Source: Phycisphaerae bacterium
Lineage (GTDB): Bacteria > Planctomycetota > Phycisphaerae > UBA1845 > UTPLA1
Length of the DNA: 43,491 nt
NCBI GenBank assembly: GCA_016935885.1
Contig: JAFGQA010000142.1
Location: forward strand, 1-43,491
Reading direction: 5' to 3'
Below the pieces are notes generated by a model. It searched no databases. It was not told where the DNA came from and worked only from the letters and a program-made list of their open reading frames with translations. Position 1 is the first letter of the stretch. Each line of letters begins with the position of its first letter. Below are positions 7,455 through 14,722 of this stretch, piece after piece. A program made the position numbers and the translations under genes.

Positions 7455-8828
7455 TTACTTTTCTGGTGCAAGGTCAACAACTACAGGTTTGTTTGCTTCA
7501 ATCTCGTCGGCGACCATCGCCTTGTCTGCTTCGTTCCCGATCTTGCCATTGATATACGCCGTCGTGAGGAACCAATCCTTGAACGCCTCACCATCGTGGC
7601 AGTTGTCGCAGGACTCTGTCTGCGACGTATTCTTCTTGATGTTGTGCGGCGTCGCCAGACGCCAAGTCGGCTCGTCGTCGTAATTCGGCAACTCGATGTT
7701 CCACGACTCAAACGTGTCCGGGGCAATCGGCACGTGCCGCAATACGACGTAATCATAGGGCCGCTCGGCCGTCTTTGCCGGGTTCAAGCCGATGCGGAAG
7801 TCCATCTCCGACGGAAAGCGCAGGCTCTGCGCGTCCTGTTCCACGTGGCATTGGTAACAATTCTTGTAGGATTGCGAGTGGCACACCTGACACGCCACCT
7901 TTCCTCCGTGCGTGCTGTGCCATGTGTTGGCGGAGGAGGCCGATTCTGCGTCCGTGTGGCAGTCGGTGCAGTGCGGTCCGGCGTCGTTCGCAAAGCGGTT
8001 TTCCGGCGTCGTCCCGTCGCCGTGCAGCTCCGTCCCGGTATGGCAGGACATGCAGTTCTTGCCGGCCAGGTAATGGGCATCCGCGTCAATTCCCGTATTG
8101 CGACCCCGGAACTCGTCACCCACGCGGCTGCCATGGCACGCCGTGCAGTTCTCCGTTTGGGATGGCGTCTTGTTGAATGCGTGGCCATTCGTCAGCCCGC
8201 CCTCGACCGCCACCGGCCGGCTCACGTGACATTGGCCGCAGGTGCCGTGGCACTCCGCGCATCGGCTGTCAAACATGGCTCGGTATGTCGCGTCGTCCGC
8301 CCCCTTGTCGCTCCGCGCCGCGAACGCGGTGAAATACCCGTTCTGCGTCGCGTGCAGGCTCTTCTGCACGTGGGCGGCCGTATCCGCGTGGCAGCCCTTG
8401 CACGCCGGGGCATCTCCGTCCGACGGATCGACCACGAGGCCCTCATGGGCTGCGTCCTTCTCAAGCACACCGTCCGCACCGCCGTGGCAGGTCCGGCAAC
8501 CCACGGCACCGTGCGTCGAACTTGCGAACGCCGCGCTAATCAGCACCTTCTCCCATGCCTCCAACTGAGGCACCGAGCCCCCTCACCCTTCGCCCGTGTC
8601 GGCCGGCGGTTGTTCAACCGGGTCTGCGACGGCCTCCAAAAGGGCCTGATCGGTATGGCAACCGACGCAATCACGAGCGTTTTCGCTCGGCAGGTTGGCA
8701 TCGGGTCCCACGCCAGGACACCCGGCGATCAGCGTTGCCATCGCAACCCATACAGCGCCGGCCGGAGCCAAAACGAGAAACCTCAGTAGCCGTTTCCCGT
8801 TCTTGTCAGCACGCTCTGTCATCAGCAT
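7455..8828 (-). CDS. extKL: Undecahaem cytochrome c lipoprotein, candidate selenoprotein (ExtKL-like)
   Basis: Read through an in-frame TGA at 8585-8583 (residue 82), this is one 457-residue protein. It starts at ATG 8828 behind GGAGG, has a signal peptide with a perfect lipobox (LIAGC), then one haem site before the TGA (CVGCH) and ten after it (CRTCH, CKGCH, CAECH, CGQCH, CTACH, CMSCH, CTDCH, CQVCH, CYQCH, CDNCH). Both halves are in the same frame, each is clearly cytochrome, and the second half has no signal peptide of its own, so it could not be exported separately. Directly behind the TGA is a hairpin fitting the bacterial SECIS pattern. From memory, Geobacter extK and extL, once annotated as two genes, are regarded as one selenoprotein, ExtKL, of the selenite/tellurite-reduction ext locus; the name rests on architecture and context, not on an alignment. 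If no selenocysteine is inserted, the gene is a nonsense mutant. Confidence 0.75.
8556..8585 (-). promoter_or_regulatory. SECIS-like hairpin behind the in-frame UGA
   Basis: Reading the minus strand, UGA (8585-8583) is followed by ten bases, then TGCCTC (8572-8567), loop AGTTG (8566-8562) and GAGGCA (8561-8556): a perfect 6-bp stem. An outer CTC/GAG pairing extends it across a small internal loop. The loop begins 16 bases after the UGA and has G-U at its second and third positions. Spacing of about 16-37 bases and an early loop G are the usual bacterial SECIS criteria. Confidence 0.6.
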
Positions 8829-8961
8829 GGTGGCACCTCCAATACCTCCTTTGCGTCGAGATGGTTGCGGTCTCCCTATCTCAGGCATCCAGCCCTCGCG
8901 ATTGACCCGCCGCAAGTGGCGCGCCGAGACCGCGCCGCGACCAACGACGTGAACATTCATG

Positions 8962-8976
8962 GTTTACAGTGTAAAC
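8962..8976. promoter_or_regulatory. Operator-like palindrome
   Basis: GTTTACA-G-TGTAAAC is a perfect 7-base inverted repeat around one base, AT-rich in a GC-rich setting, 134 bases upstream of the cytochrome start. It lies in the 438-base divergent space (8829-9267) between the cytochrome and the hydrolase gene and could bind a dimeric regulator. Nothing else is recognised in that space. Confidence 0.4.
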
Positions 8977-9267
8977 AGGCCGCTCCGATCCCGCAAGCGC
9001 GAGATGGGTGAACATTTCCACAGCGATTTGCGGGAGAGCCCTCAGTACCAACAACCGCTGGCAACCGCAGGCCCCCCCCAAGGATCCGACGACGCGACCG
9101 TCTCCCCTCCGAACGAGGTGCTCCAAAACGGGGCACCGCATCACCCGTTAATCACGGGATCACGGACGCGGGAAGGCCGAGCCGCGAGGCTCCCCAGCCA
9201 AGCCACGCAGAATGCCGCCGAACGCCACATGACTCGGGCCTTGGCGTGCGTTACGCTGCCCCGGGTT

Positions 9268-10167
9268 ATGAACGAGCCCACCATCGAGACGATCACACTG
9301 TCGGACGGCTATCGGGCGGACGTGCGGTCGTGGCGTCCAGACGATCCACGCGGGGCGGCCCTGTACTTTCACGGCATCCAGTCACATGGCGGCTGGTACG
9401 AGCGATCTGGAAGCCTGCTGGCCGAGCAGAGCCTGACCGTCCTGATGCCCGACCGACGTGGCAGCGGTCTTAACACCCTGCAGCGCGGCCACGTCGCCTC
9501 GGAGAAGCGCTGCCTCGATGACGCCGCCGATCTCCTTGACGCCCTGTTGCGACAGACGGGCTTCCCGTCCGCCCACGTGGTTGGCGTCAGTTGGGGCGGC
9601 AAGCTGGCCGTCGCCCTCGCCGGTGCGGAACCGAAGAAGGTCAGTTCGATGACCCTGATCGCGCCGGGACTGTTCCCGAAGGTGGACCTGACCACCGGCG
9701 AGAAATTCCGCGTGGCCCTGGCCATGTTGCGTGACACGGATCGGATGTTCGACATCCCGCTCAACGCCGCGAGACTTTTCACAGCCAATCCGAGGCGAAT
9801 CGAGTTCGTCGAGAATGATGGGCTGAAACTGACCCAGGTGACGGCCTCCTTCCTGGTGGCGTCGCGACGCCTGGATCGCCTTGTCAGCCGATTTGGCGAA
9901 TCCGCCTGGCGTGGCCCGGTTCACCTGCTCCTCGCTGGCCGGGACAAGATCATCGACAACGAACGCACGCGCCACTGGCTCCGCGACCTGCCCTCGGAGG
10001 ATCGTAAGGTGACCGAGTACCCCGACGCGGACCACACGATCGAATTCGAGGCCGACCCATCCCGGTTTCTTGAGGATCTAGTTGGCTGGATTGCCGATCA
10101 TACGGCCGTTGGGCCGCCAAACCTCACAAAGAGGGGAGCATTGTCAAGCAGGTTGCGTCTCCGGTAG
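9268..10167 (+). CDS. Alpha/beta hydrolase, monoacylglycerol-lipase-like
   Basis: A 299-residue cytosolic protein with the complete alpha/beta hydrolase layout: an oxyanion-side HGIQSHGGW near residue 34, the nucleophile elbow GVSWGG near 110, the acid in AGRDKIIDN near 229 and the His in PDADHTIEF near 253. The early HG...SHGGWY resembles monoacylglycerol lipase/lysophospholipase relatives, so a lipid ester or small ester substrate is likely but not shown. ATG 9268 is chosen because similarity-like sequence starts there; ATG 9229 is also in frame. The ribosome site is weak. The gene stands alone, 105 bases before metG. Confidence 0.8.
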   Translation: MNEPTIETITLSDGYRADVRSWRPDDPRGAALYFHGIQSHGGWYERSGSLLAEQSLTVLMPDRRGSGLNTLQRGHVASEKRCLDDAADLLDALLRQTGFPSAHVVGVSWGGKLAVALAGAEPKKVSSMTLIAPGLFPKVDLTTGEKFRVALAMLRDTDRMFDIPLNAARLFTANPRRIEFVENDGLKLTQVTASFLVASRRLDRLVSRFGESAWRGPVHLLLAGRDKIIDNERTRHWLRDLPSEDRKVTEYPDADHTIEFEADPSRFLEDLVGWIADHTAVGPPNLTKRGALSSRLRLR

Positions 10168-10272
10168 AATGTGCCGCACCCTGACAGCCGGCCTGGTCCC
10201 GGGCTCGAATGACCGCGCGGGCCGCGCGTCTGATAGCGCAATCTTCGATCGTCCCCTGATGATGGAGTTGAG

Positions 10273-12045
10273 ATGTCGAAACGTCGATTCCTCGTGACTG
10301 CCGCCCTTCTCTACTCGAATGGACGCCCGCACGTTGGCCACATCACGGGCGCGTATCTGCCGGCGGACATTTATGTCCGCTATTTGCGATCAAGAGGCGA
10401 GGAAGTGCGCTTCGTCTCCGGAAGCGACGACAACGGAGTGGCGATCGAGATTTCCGCGCAGAAGGAAGGCACGACCCCTGCCGAGCTTTCGGCGCGGTAC
10501 TACAAACAGCACGCGGCCGACTTCGAGGGTCTCGGCATCGAATTCGACATTTACGGCGGCACCCATCAGCCCGACTACGTCGAACTGCACAATCGGTTCA
10601 GCCAGGACTTCTTCAGGGCGATCCATGAGAACGGCCATTTCGCCAAGAAGACGACGGAACAACTGTACGACGCGAAGGCCGGCAAGTTTCTCCCCGACCG
10701 GTATGTCACCGGTACCTGCTATCACACGATGTCCGACGGCTCGCCGTGCAGAAACCCCAACGCCCATGGCGATCAATGCGAGCAATGCGGAAACAGCATC
10801 GACCCGCTACTACTGGCCGACCCGATCAGCACGATCACCGGCACCGCGCCCGAGCGCCGCAAGACGACCCACTGGTACCTCCAGTTGGACAAGTTCCAAG
10901 GCATGTTGGCCGACTGGTTCAGCCTGGCCTCGCTCGGCTGGCGACCGATCGTGACCAACTTCGCCACCGCCTCCATCAAGAGAGGCCTCCCCGAACGTGC
11001 CATGACGCGAGACCTCGCCTGGGGTGTTCCCGTGCCGCTGGACGACCCCGACGCCCAAGGCAAGGTGCTGTACGTCTGGTTTGACGCGCCCATCGGCTAC
11101 GTGAGCTTCACCGCGGCACTCTGCCAGCAACGCGACGGCGATTGGCAGAAGTACCGCGATTGGTGGCAGGACCCCGACTGCAAGATCGTGCACTTCATTG
11201 GCGAAGACAACATCGTTTTCCACGCCATCACGTGGCCGGCGATGCTCCTGGGCACCCATTTCACCGCCGAGGAGATCCAGGCCCGTGGCAGCGCGTTCAC
11301 GCCTCCGAAGGAGCACGGACACTACCAGTTGCCCGCCAACGTCGTGGCCAACGCGTTCCTGAACATCAAGTTCCCCGGCAAGGAAGAAGAGAAAATCAGC
11401 AAGTCCCGCGGCACTGCGGTCTGGATCGAGGACTACTTGAAGATGTTCGATCCCGACCCGTTGCGATACTACCTGACGATCAACGCCCCCGAGGCCCAGC
11501 GGACGGCGTGGAGCTTCGATGATTTCATGGAGCGGAACAACGCCGAGTTGATCGCAACGCTGGGCAACTTCGTCAACCGCTGGCAGAAGATCGTGACGAA
11601 CGACTTCGACCGCAAGGTGCCCGACGCCGCCCGCGCCGAGCAGATCGAGGCCGATCTGCTGGCCAAGATCCGGGCGCTGCCGGACGAGGTCGCAGAGGAC
11701 ATAGAAGCGACGCGGTTCAAGTCCGCCCTTGGCCGCGTGATGGACGGCTTTCGTGAGTGCAACCGCTACATCGACACGCGCGAGCCATGGAAAACGCGCA
11801 AGACGGATCTGCCGCTGTGCGCGGCAACCATCAATACGTGCATCCAGGCGGTACGAACGCTCGGCGTCCTGCTGGCGCCGTTCCTCCCATTCGCCGGGGA
11901 GAAGATCCGCACGACGTTGGGCCTCGACCCCGATCAATGGATGTGGCCCTGCGCCGCCGAGCCCTTGCCCGTCGGCCACCCGCTGGGCCCCACCCCCGAA
12001 GTCCTGTTCCGAAAGCTCGACCCCAAGGAGTTTGAAACGCCGTAG
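10273..12045 (+). CDS. metG: Methionyl-tRNA synthetase
   Basis: A 590-residue class I aminoacyl-tRNA synthetase that charges tRNA-Met for initiation and elongation. The HIGH signature is present as HVGHI (residues about 20-24) and the KMSKS loop as KISKS (about 374-378). Between them is the zinc-knuckle region with Cys residues in CYHTMSDGSPC and CEQCG. The C-terminal part (about 440-560) is the helical anticodon-binding domain. There is no EMAP/Trbp111 extension, so it is the short form. GGAG sits nine bases upstream of the ATG. A family D palindrome follows at 12066. Confidence 0.97.
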   Translation: MSKRRFLVTAALLYSNGRPHVGHITGAYLPADIYVRYLRSRGEEVRFVSGSDDNGVAIEISAQKEGTTPAELSARYYKQHAADFEGLGIEFDIYGGTHQPDYVELHNRFSQDFFRAIHENGHFAKKTTEQLYDAKAGKFLPDRYVTGTCYHTMSDGSPCRNPNAHGDQCEQCGNSIDPLLLADPISTITGTAPERRKTTHWYLQLDKFQGMLADWFSLASLGWRPIVTNFATASIKRGLPERAMTRDLAWGVPVPLDDPDAQGKVLYVWFDAPIGYVSFTAALCQQRDGDWQKYRDWWQDPDCKIVHFIGEDNIVFHAITWPAMLLGTHFTAEEIQARGSAFTPPKEHGHYQLPANVVANAFLNIKFPGKEEEKISKSRGTAVWIEDYLKMFDPDPLRYYLTINAPEAQRTAWSFDDFMERNNAELIATLGNFVNRWQKIVTNDFDRKVPDAARAEQIEADLLAKIRALPDEVAEDIEATRFKSALGRVMDGFRECNRYIDTREPWKTRKTDLPLCAATINTCIQAVRTLGVLLAPFLPFAGEKIRTTLGLDPDQWMWPCAAEPLPVGHPLGPTPEVLFRKLDPKEFETP

Positions 12046-12065
12046 AGCGTGCCCTCATAACGCTT

Positions 12066-12088
12066 GTGGCACCGCCGTCCCGGCGGTG
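12066..12088 (+). repeat. Family D palindrome after metG
   Basis: GTGGCACCGCCG then TCC then CGGCGGTG, a 7-8 bp GC stem 20 bases after the metG stop. No U-tract. Confidence 0.6.
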
Positions 12089-12244
12089 ATGTCACGGGCC
12101 TTGCCCTGGCCTCGCCCTGGGGCCTTGCCGCGTGCCTGGACAATCTCCTTGCGATATGCGAAAACACCACCGTGAGTCTCGTGCTCCGACGCAGTTCATA
12201 TGATGGATCGTCAATAAACGCGTGTGCCACTGGCGGCTTGCCAG

Positions 12245-12403
12245 CGTACGTGTTTGGCGTTCAAGCGGGGTGGGTAACGAACGACGCGCCCCACGGGGGC
12301 GGGTCGTTCATTACCCGTGAGAACAGGTTGGAATGGATGCCCACGGGTGAGCTCCGCCGCCGCCGGCGGCTCCGCTTACCCATGCCACACCGCTAAACAC
12401 ATA
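12245..12403 (+). repeat. Family A structured repeat, copy 2
   Basis: A direct-orientation relative of 5788-5947, about 90 percent identical from 12272 to 12402. It is bounded by its own inverted ends (GTACGTGTTTGGCG at 12247-12260 against CGCTAAACACATAC near 12391-12404). The rest of the 550-base space 12046-12600 contains family D/E fragments, two hairpin-like GC stretches around 12415-12460, and a promoter-like site. Confidence 0.8.
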
Positions 12404-12556
12404 CTTGTCCGCCGGTGTGCACGGGCAGGCGAGTTGCCCGCGGCACCCCGCCGGAACCGATCAGTAGACCTGTGTCGGAGAGCTGGGCTCGCCGAGGCAA
12501 GCTGCAGCTTGCCTCGGCCTGACGACGTCGGCGTTTGCACCTGTCAAGCGATTAGG

Positions 12557-12585
12557 TTGTAGACTTGCTCACTTGATTGTAGACT
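12557..12585 (+). promoter_or_regulatory. Promoter-like site for the BolA-like gene
   Basis: TTGTAG (12557-12562), a 17-base spacer and TAGACT (12580-12585). The segment is also a direct repeat (TTGTAGACTT twice, 21 bases apart). A transcript starting 7 bases later would have a leader of only about 10-27 bases, and no ribosome site is visible. Confidence 0.35.
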
Positions 12586-12600
12586 TACTTACCGGCCACA

Positions 12601-13173
12601 ATGCCACCGGTAGCACCGATGCTCAGGAAGGGAGACTACCGCAAGATCCAAGTTCAATTGCAGGCGTTCCTCGCCGAGCGATTCGGTGATGTCACCGTTC
12701 AGATCGGCGACGACATCCATTATCACGGCACCAACATCGTCATCACCAGTCCGGCGTTCGAGGGCCTGTTGCCCGAGCAGCGGTTTCACCATGTGGTCCG
12801 GGCGATCCCCCCGGATTTCTACGAGCAACACCTCCGCGGCGCCGGCGTCTGGTTTGAACTGGCGCCGGGCGAGACGGGTCAGGATCTCATGAAGATGCCG
12901 CGATCCGAGGACATCGCCGAGCAGGAGGCCGACATCCTTGAGGAGCTTCGCAAGATCGAGTTCTTCAAGGAAATCGGGGCAGAGTTGGCAGCCAGCCCCC
13001 AAGACGCCTCGATCGACGACTTCCCCGTATCGCGGCGCGTCATGACCCGCGCAGGTCTCGGCGAGCGGGACATCAGGCGGGCGTGCCTCTTCTTGATCCG
13101 TCACGGCGGATTCTGCGACGCCCAGGTCCTGGCGGACATCGTGCCCAGATTCGCCCAAGAGCATGCCACGTGA
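12601..13173 (+). CDS. BolA-like N-domain protein of unknown function
   Basis: A 190-residue cytosolic protein (184 if the ATG at 12619 is used, which gives MLRKGDYRK). Residues about 15-95 resemble a BolA-type fold: an early helix (IQVQLQAFLAERFG), strands with a His pair (DDIHYHGTNIVITSPAFEG), then the LLPEQRFHHVVRAI helix that resembles the BolA RHR/RH-x-V motif, and a final GVWFELAPGETG strand. BolA-like proteins act with glutaredoxins in iron-sulfur handling, but no partner is nearby. The C-terminal 90 residues are helical and acidic and not recognised. Stands alone, flanked by repeats. Confidence 0.6.
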   Translation: MPPVAPMLRKGDYRKIQVQLQAFLAERFGDVTVQIGDDIHYHGTNIVITSPAFEGLLPEQRFHHVVRAIPPDFYEQHLRGAGVWFELAPGETGQDLMKMPRSEDIAEQEADILEELRKIEFFKEIGAELAASPQDASIDDFPVSRRVMTRAGLGERDIRRACLFLIRHGGFCDAQVLADIVPRFAQEHAT

Positions 13174-13227
13174 ATCCGTGTCCGTGACAGTCTATGCGGG
13201 CGATTCTGGCACCTTTGGTCGGTGCCG

Positions 13228-13368
13228 CCGGCAGCTTGTCAGGCTTGGGCCGACGCTACTGGCAGCTTGTCAGGCTTGGGCCGACGCTACTGGCTGCTTG
13301 GCCGGCTTGGGGGGTGCCACTGGCTGCTTGGCCGGTGGGGGGTGCCACTGGCAGCTTGCCTGCCAGTG
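13228..13368 (+). repeat. Degenerate tandem array of family E units
   Basis: About four and a half units of 28-31 bases. Units at 13261-13291 and the one before it are nearly identical; later ones (13292-13321, 13322-13349) diverge by substitutions and a 2-base loss. Each begins GGCAGCTTG or GGCTGCTTG and ends in GCTACT or GCCACT. The array ends in a complete family E element at 13341-13378. Confidence 0.85.
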
Positions 13369-13378
13369 TATATGCCCC
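13341..13378 (+). repeat. Family E element, copy 1
   Basis: A 38-base unit with a perfect hairpin CACTGGCAG-CTTGC-CTGCCAGTG followed by a TATATGCCCC tail. Other copies: 14538-14575, 27003-27040 (36 of 38 identical, within a gene) and a shortened one at 26005-26031. Confidence 0.85.
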
Positions 13379-13417
13379 GTGTGTCCACCGGAGAGACCGG
13401 AGGGGGCTGAGCCGGTC

Positions 13418-13588
13418 CTGCAGAATGCCGACACCTCCCGGCCGACCTTCACGGCGACGACGACCGGAGGCTGTACGATGACGCTGGCGGTCACAGGCGA
13501 GCCGTCCTGCGCGGGGCCATTGGTAACGGGCGAGTCATCGATCACGATCGATGTGCTGGAGTCAAACCCCGCCGCCGAGGAACAGTAG
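13418..13588 (+). other. Possible remnant of a surface-protein gene
   Basis: An open stretch with NADTSRPTFTATTTGG and a TMTLAV strand resembles the end of a PKD/cadherin-like beta repeat, a common module in large planctomycete surface proteins, and runs to TAG at 13586. It has no start or signal and its upstream part is the tandem repeat array, so at most it is a fragment. The rest of 13174-13561 is non-coding. Confidence 0.25.
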
Positions 13589-13777
13589 GGCGAGATTCTG
13601 CAGCAGGGTGACGATCGTCACGGGCCACGTGTCTGACGCGCCCATGCCGTCTGCGACGGTCGCGGCGGTCTGTCGGAGGCCGGTCGCGCACTGGCTCATC
13701 TGGAAGAGCGGCGCCGCCGCCATGAGGATCGCCAATTTCCGAACCCACTTGTACTGATTGTATCGGCGCTTGGTCAT
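13562..13777 (-). CDS. Small exported peptide, unknown function
   Basis: A 71-residue peptide. It starts with a basic head (MTKRRYNQYKWVRK), then a hydrophobic core (LAILMAAAPLFQMSQC) that is a signal peptide or N-terminal anchor, and ends in a second hydrophobic stretch (VTIVTLLQNLALLFLGGGV). GGAAGG lies about nine bases upstream of the ATG. It resembles its upstream neighbour at 13871 in layout: short, exported, ending in a hydrophobic helix and Gly-rich tail. Probably a membrane-associated peptide; no family recognised. Confidence 0.5.
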   Translation of the reverse strand: MTKRRYNQYKWVRKLAILMAAAPLFQMSQCATGLRQTAATVADGMGASDTWPVTIVTLLQNLALLFLGGGV

Positions 13778-13870
13778 GCTAAGCCTTCCGAAGCCAAGGG
13801 GACCTAGTTTGCTCTCAATCGGTCGGTCGCGCGAAGGACAACCAAGCCGTTGAGGGCCAAGTCTCCATCT

Positions 13871-14119
13871 CTACCCGGTGAAGAAGGGCTGGCGATTCCC
13901 GCCAAACAGTGCCTGCAGGATATCTGCTGACGGGAAACTCTGGAGCAAAACCTGGATCCCTGCAGTCACGAACGATTGCGACACGCCTTCGACCATGTTC
14001 AATACGCCCCACTCGACGAAGTCGTCGGTGGCCGGATCGCATCCACCGGTCACAAGGAATACCAGAACGGCCGCGAGCAGAATGAACTCCCTCTTCGTCC
14101 AGCAACGAGATTTAATCAT
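13871..14119 (-). CDS. Small putative lipoprotein, unknown function
   Basis: An 82-residue peptide starting MIKSRCWTKRE, with a hydrophobic core FILLAAVLVFLVTGGC that fits a lipobox (VTGGC), followed by a mostly helical, hydrophobic body (VEGVSQSFVTAGIQVLLQ) and the tail LFGGNRQPFFTG. Translated in the same direction as the 71-residue peptide 93 bases downstream, with which it may form a pair. No strong ribosome site. Longer in-frame starts exist to 14197 but would bury the signal peptide. Confidence 0.45.
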   Translation of the reverse strand: MIKSRCWTKREFILLAAVLVFLVTGGCDPATDDFVEWGVLNMVEGVSQSFVTAGIQVLLQSFPSADILQALFGGNRQPFFTG

Positions 14120-14341
14120 GATGGGCTGTCTCCCGGCGCCAATCCACAACATTAATCGCTCACCCCATCGATGAACGTATCTGACCTTGACCAGCAACCT
14201 TCTCCCAAGCGAGAAGGAGCAGGCGTCGGGGCGATCGGTGCGGCAACTCCCATGGCCGCCTCGCTCTCCCGAATCTCGCGGGACAGGTCATGAGCGGAAA
14301 GTCTAACCCTCAGCCGGAAGGGCTGCAACCGAGCTGCGCAT

Positions 14342-14448
14342 CGCCTATCAGCCCGTGGCAAAACTGTGGCACCGGCGTCTCGCCGGTGGTTTTCACGGTC
14401 AGGAACGGCGTTTCCGAACCGCTGCTTTCCCTTCCACTAGGCTGCTAT
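14342..14448 (+). repeat. Family B repeat, copy 2
   Basis: Inverted relative to 5937-6045. Both copies carry a family D hairpin (14366-14392 here) and the block GGTTTTCACGGTCAGGAACG. Non-coding; part of the 600-base gene-free stretch 14120-14722. Confidence 0.8.
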
Positions 14449-14537
14449 CCCCGGCCCCCTGACGGCTTGGCCGTTTGGTGGATTGCCCCCGCGGGCTCCA
14501 GCCACGAGCTTGTTGGGGGTCCGTGGCAGCTCAGGCA

Positions 14538-14575
14538 GGTGCTACTGGCAGCTTGCCTGCCAATGTGTATGCCCC
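14538..14575 (+). repeat. Family E element, copy 2
   Basis: Differs from 13341-13378 at four positions, and the hairpin is largely kept. Downstream to 14722 there are two imperfect copies of a 25-base unit with CCGCCGGAAGTGT (around 14637-14660 and 14666-14680), then the end of rho. Confidence 0.8.
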
Positions 14576-14722
14576 ATGCGCTCACAGGGGAGCCCGCACG
14601 GGCGGGCAAGCCGCCCGTGGCACCCAGAACCGGATGCCGCCGGAAGTGTCATCCCGAACCGACTGCCGCCGGAAGTGTGACGGACCCGGTTCTTGGGCCG
14701 GGAACGCGTCTTTTCGGGTGGC

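Noticed and set aside
8583..8585. UGA reassigned to a sense codon throughout the genome
   Set aside because: Other genes here end in TGA, for example the WYL regulator at 17915, so the standard code holds and only context-dependent recoding is plausible.
13228..13378. CRISPR-like look of the repeat array
   Set aside because: Units are directly adjacent with no unique spacers and diverge by substitution; no cas genes are present.
13163..13588. A 141-codon open frame overlapping the tandem repeats
   Set aside because: Most of it is repeat DNA with a Cys/Gly/Leu-rich nonsense composition; only the last third looks protein-like, and it lacks a start.
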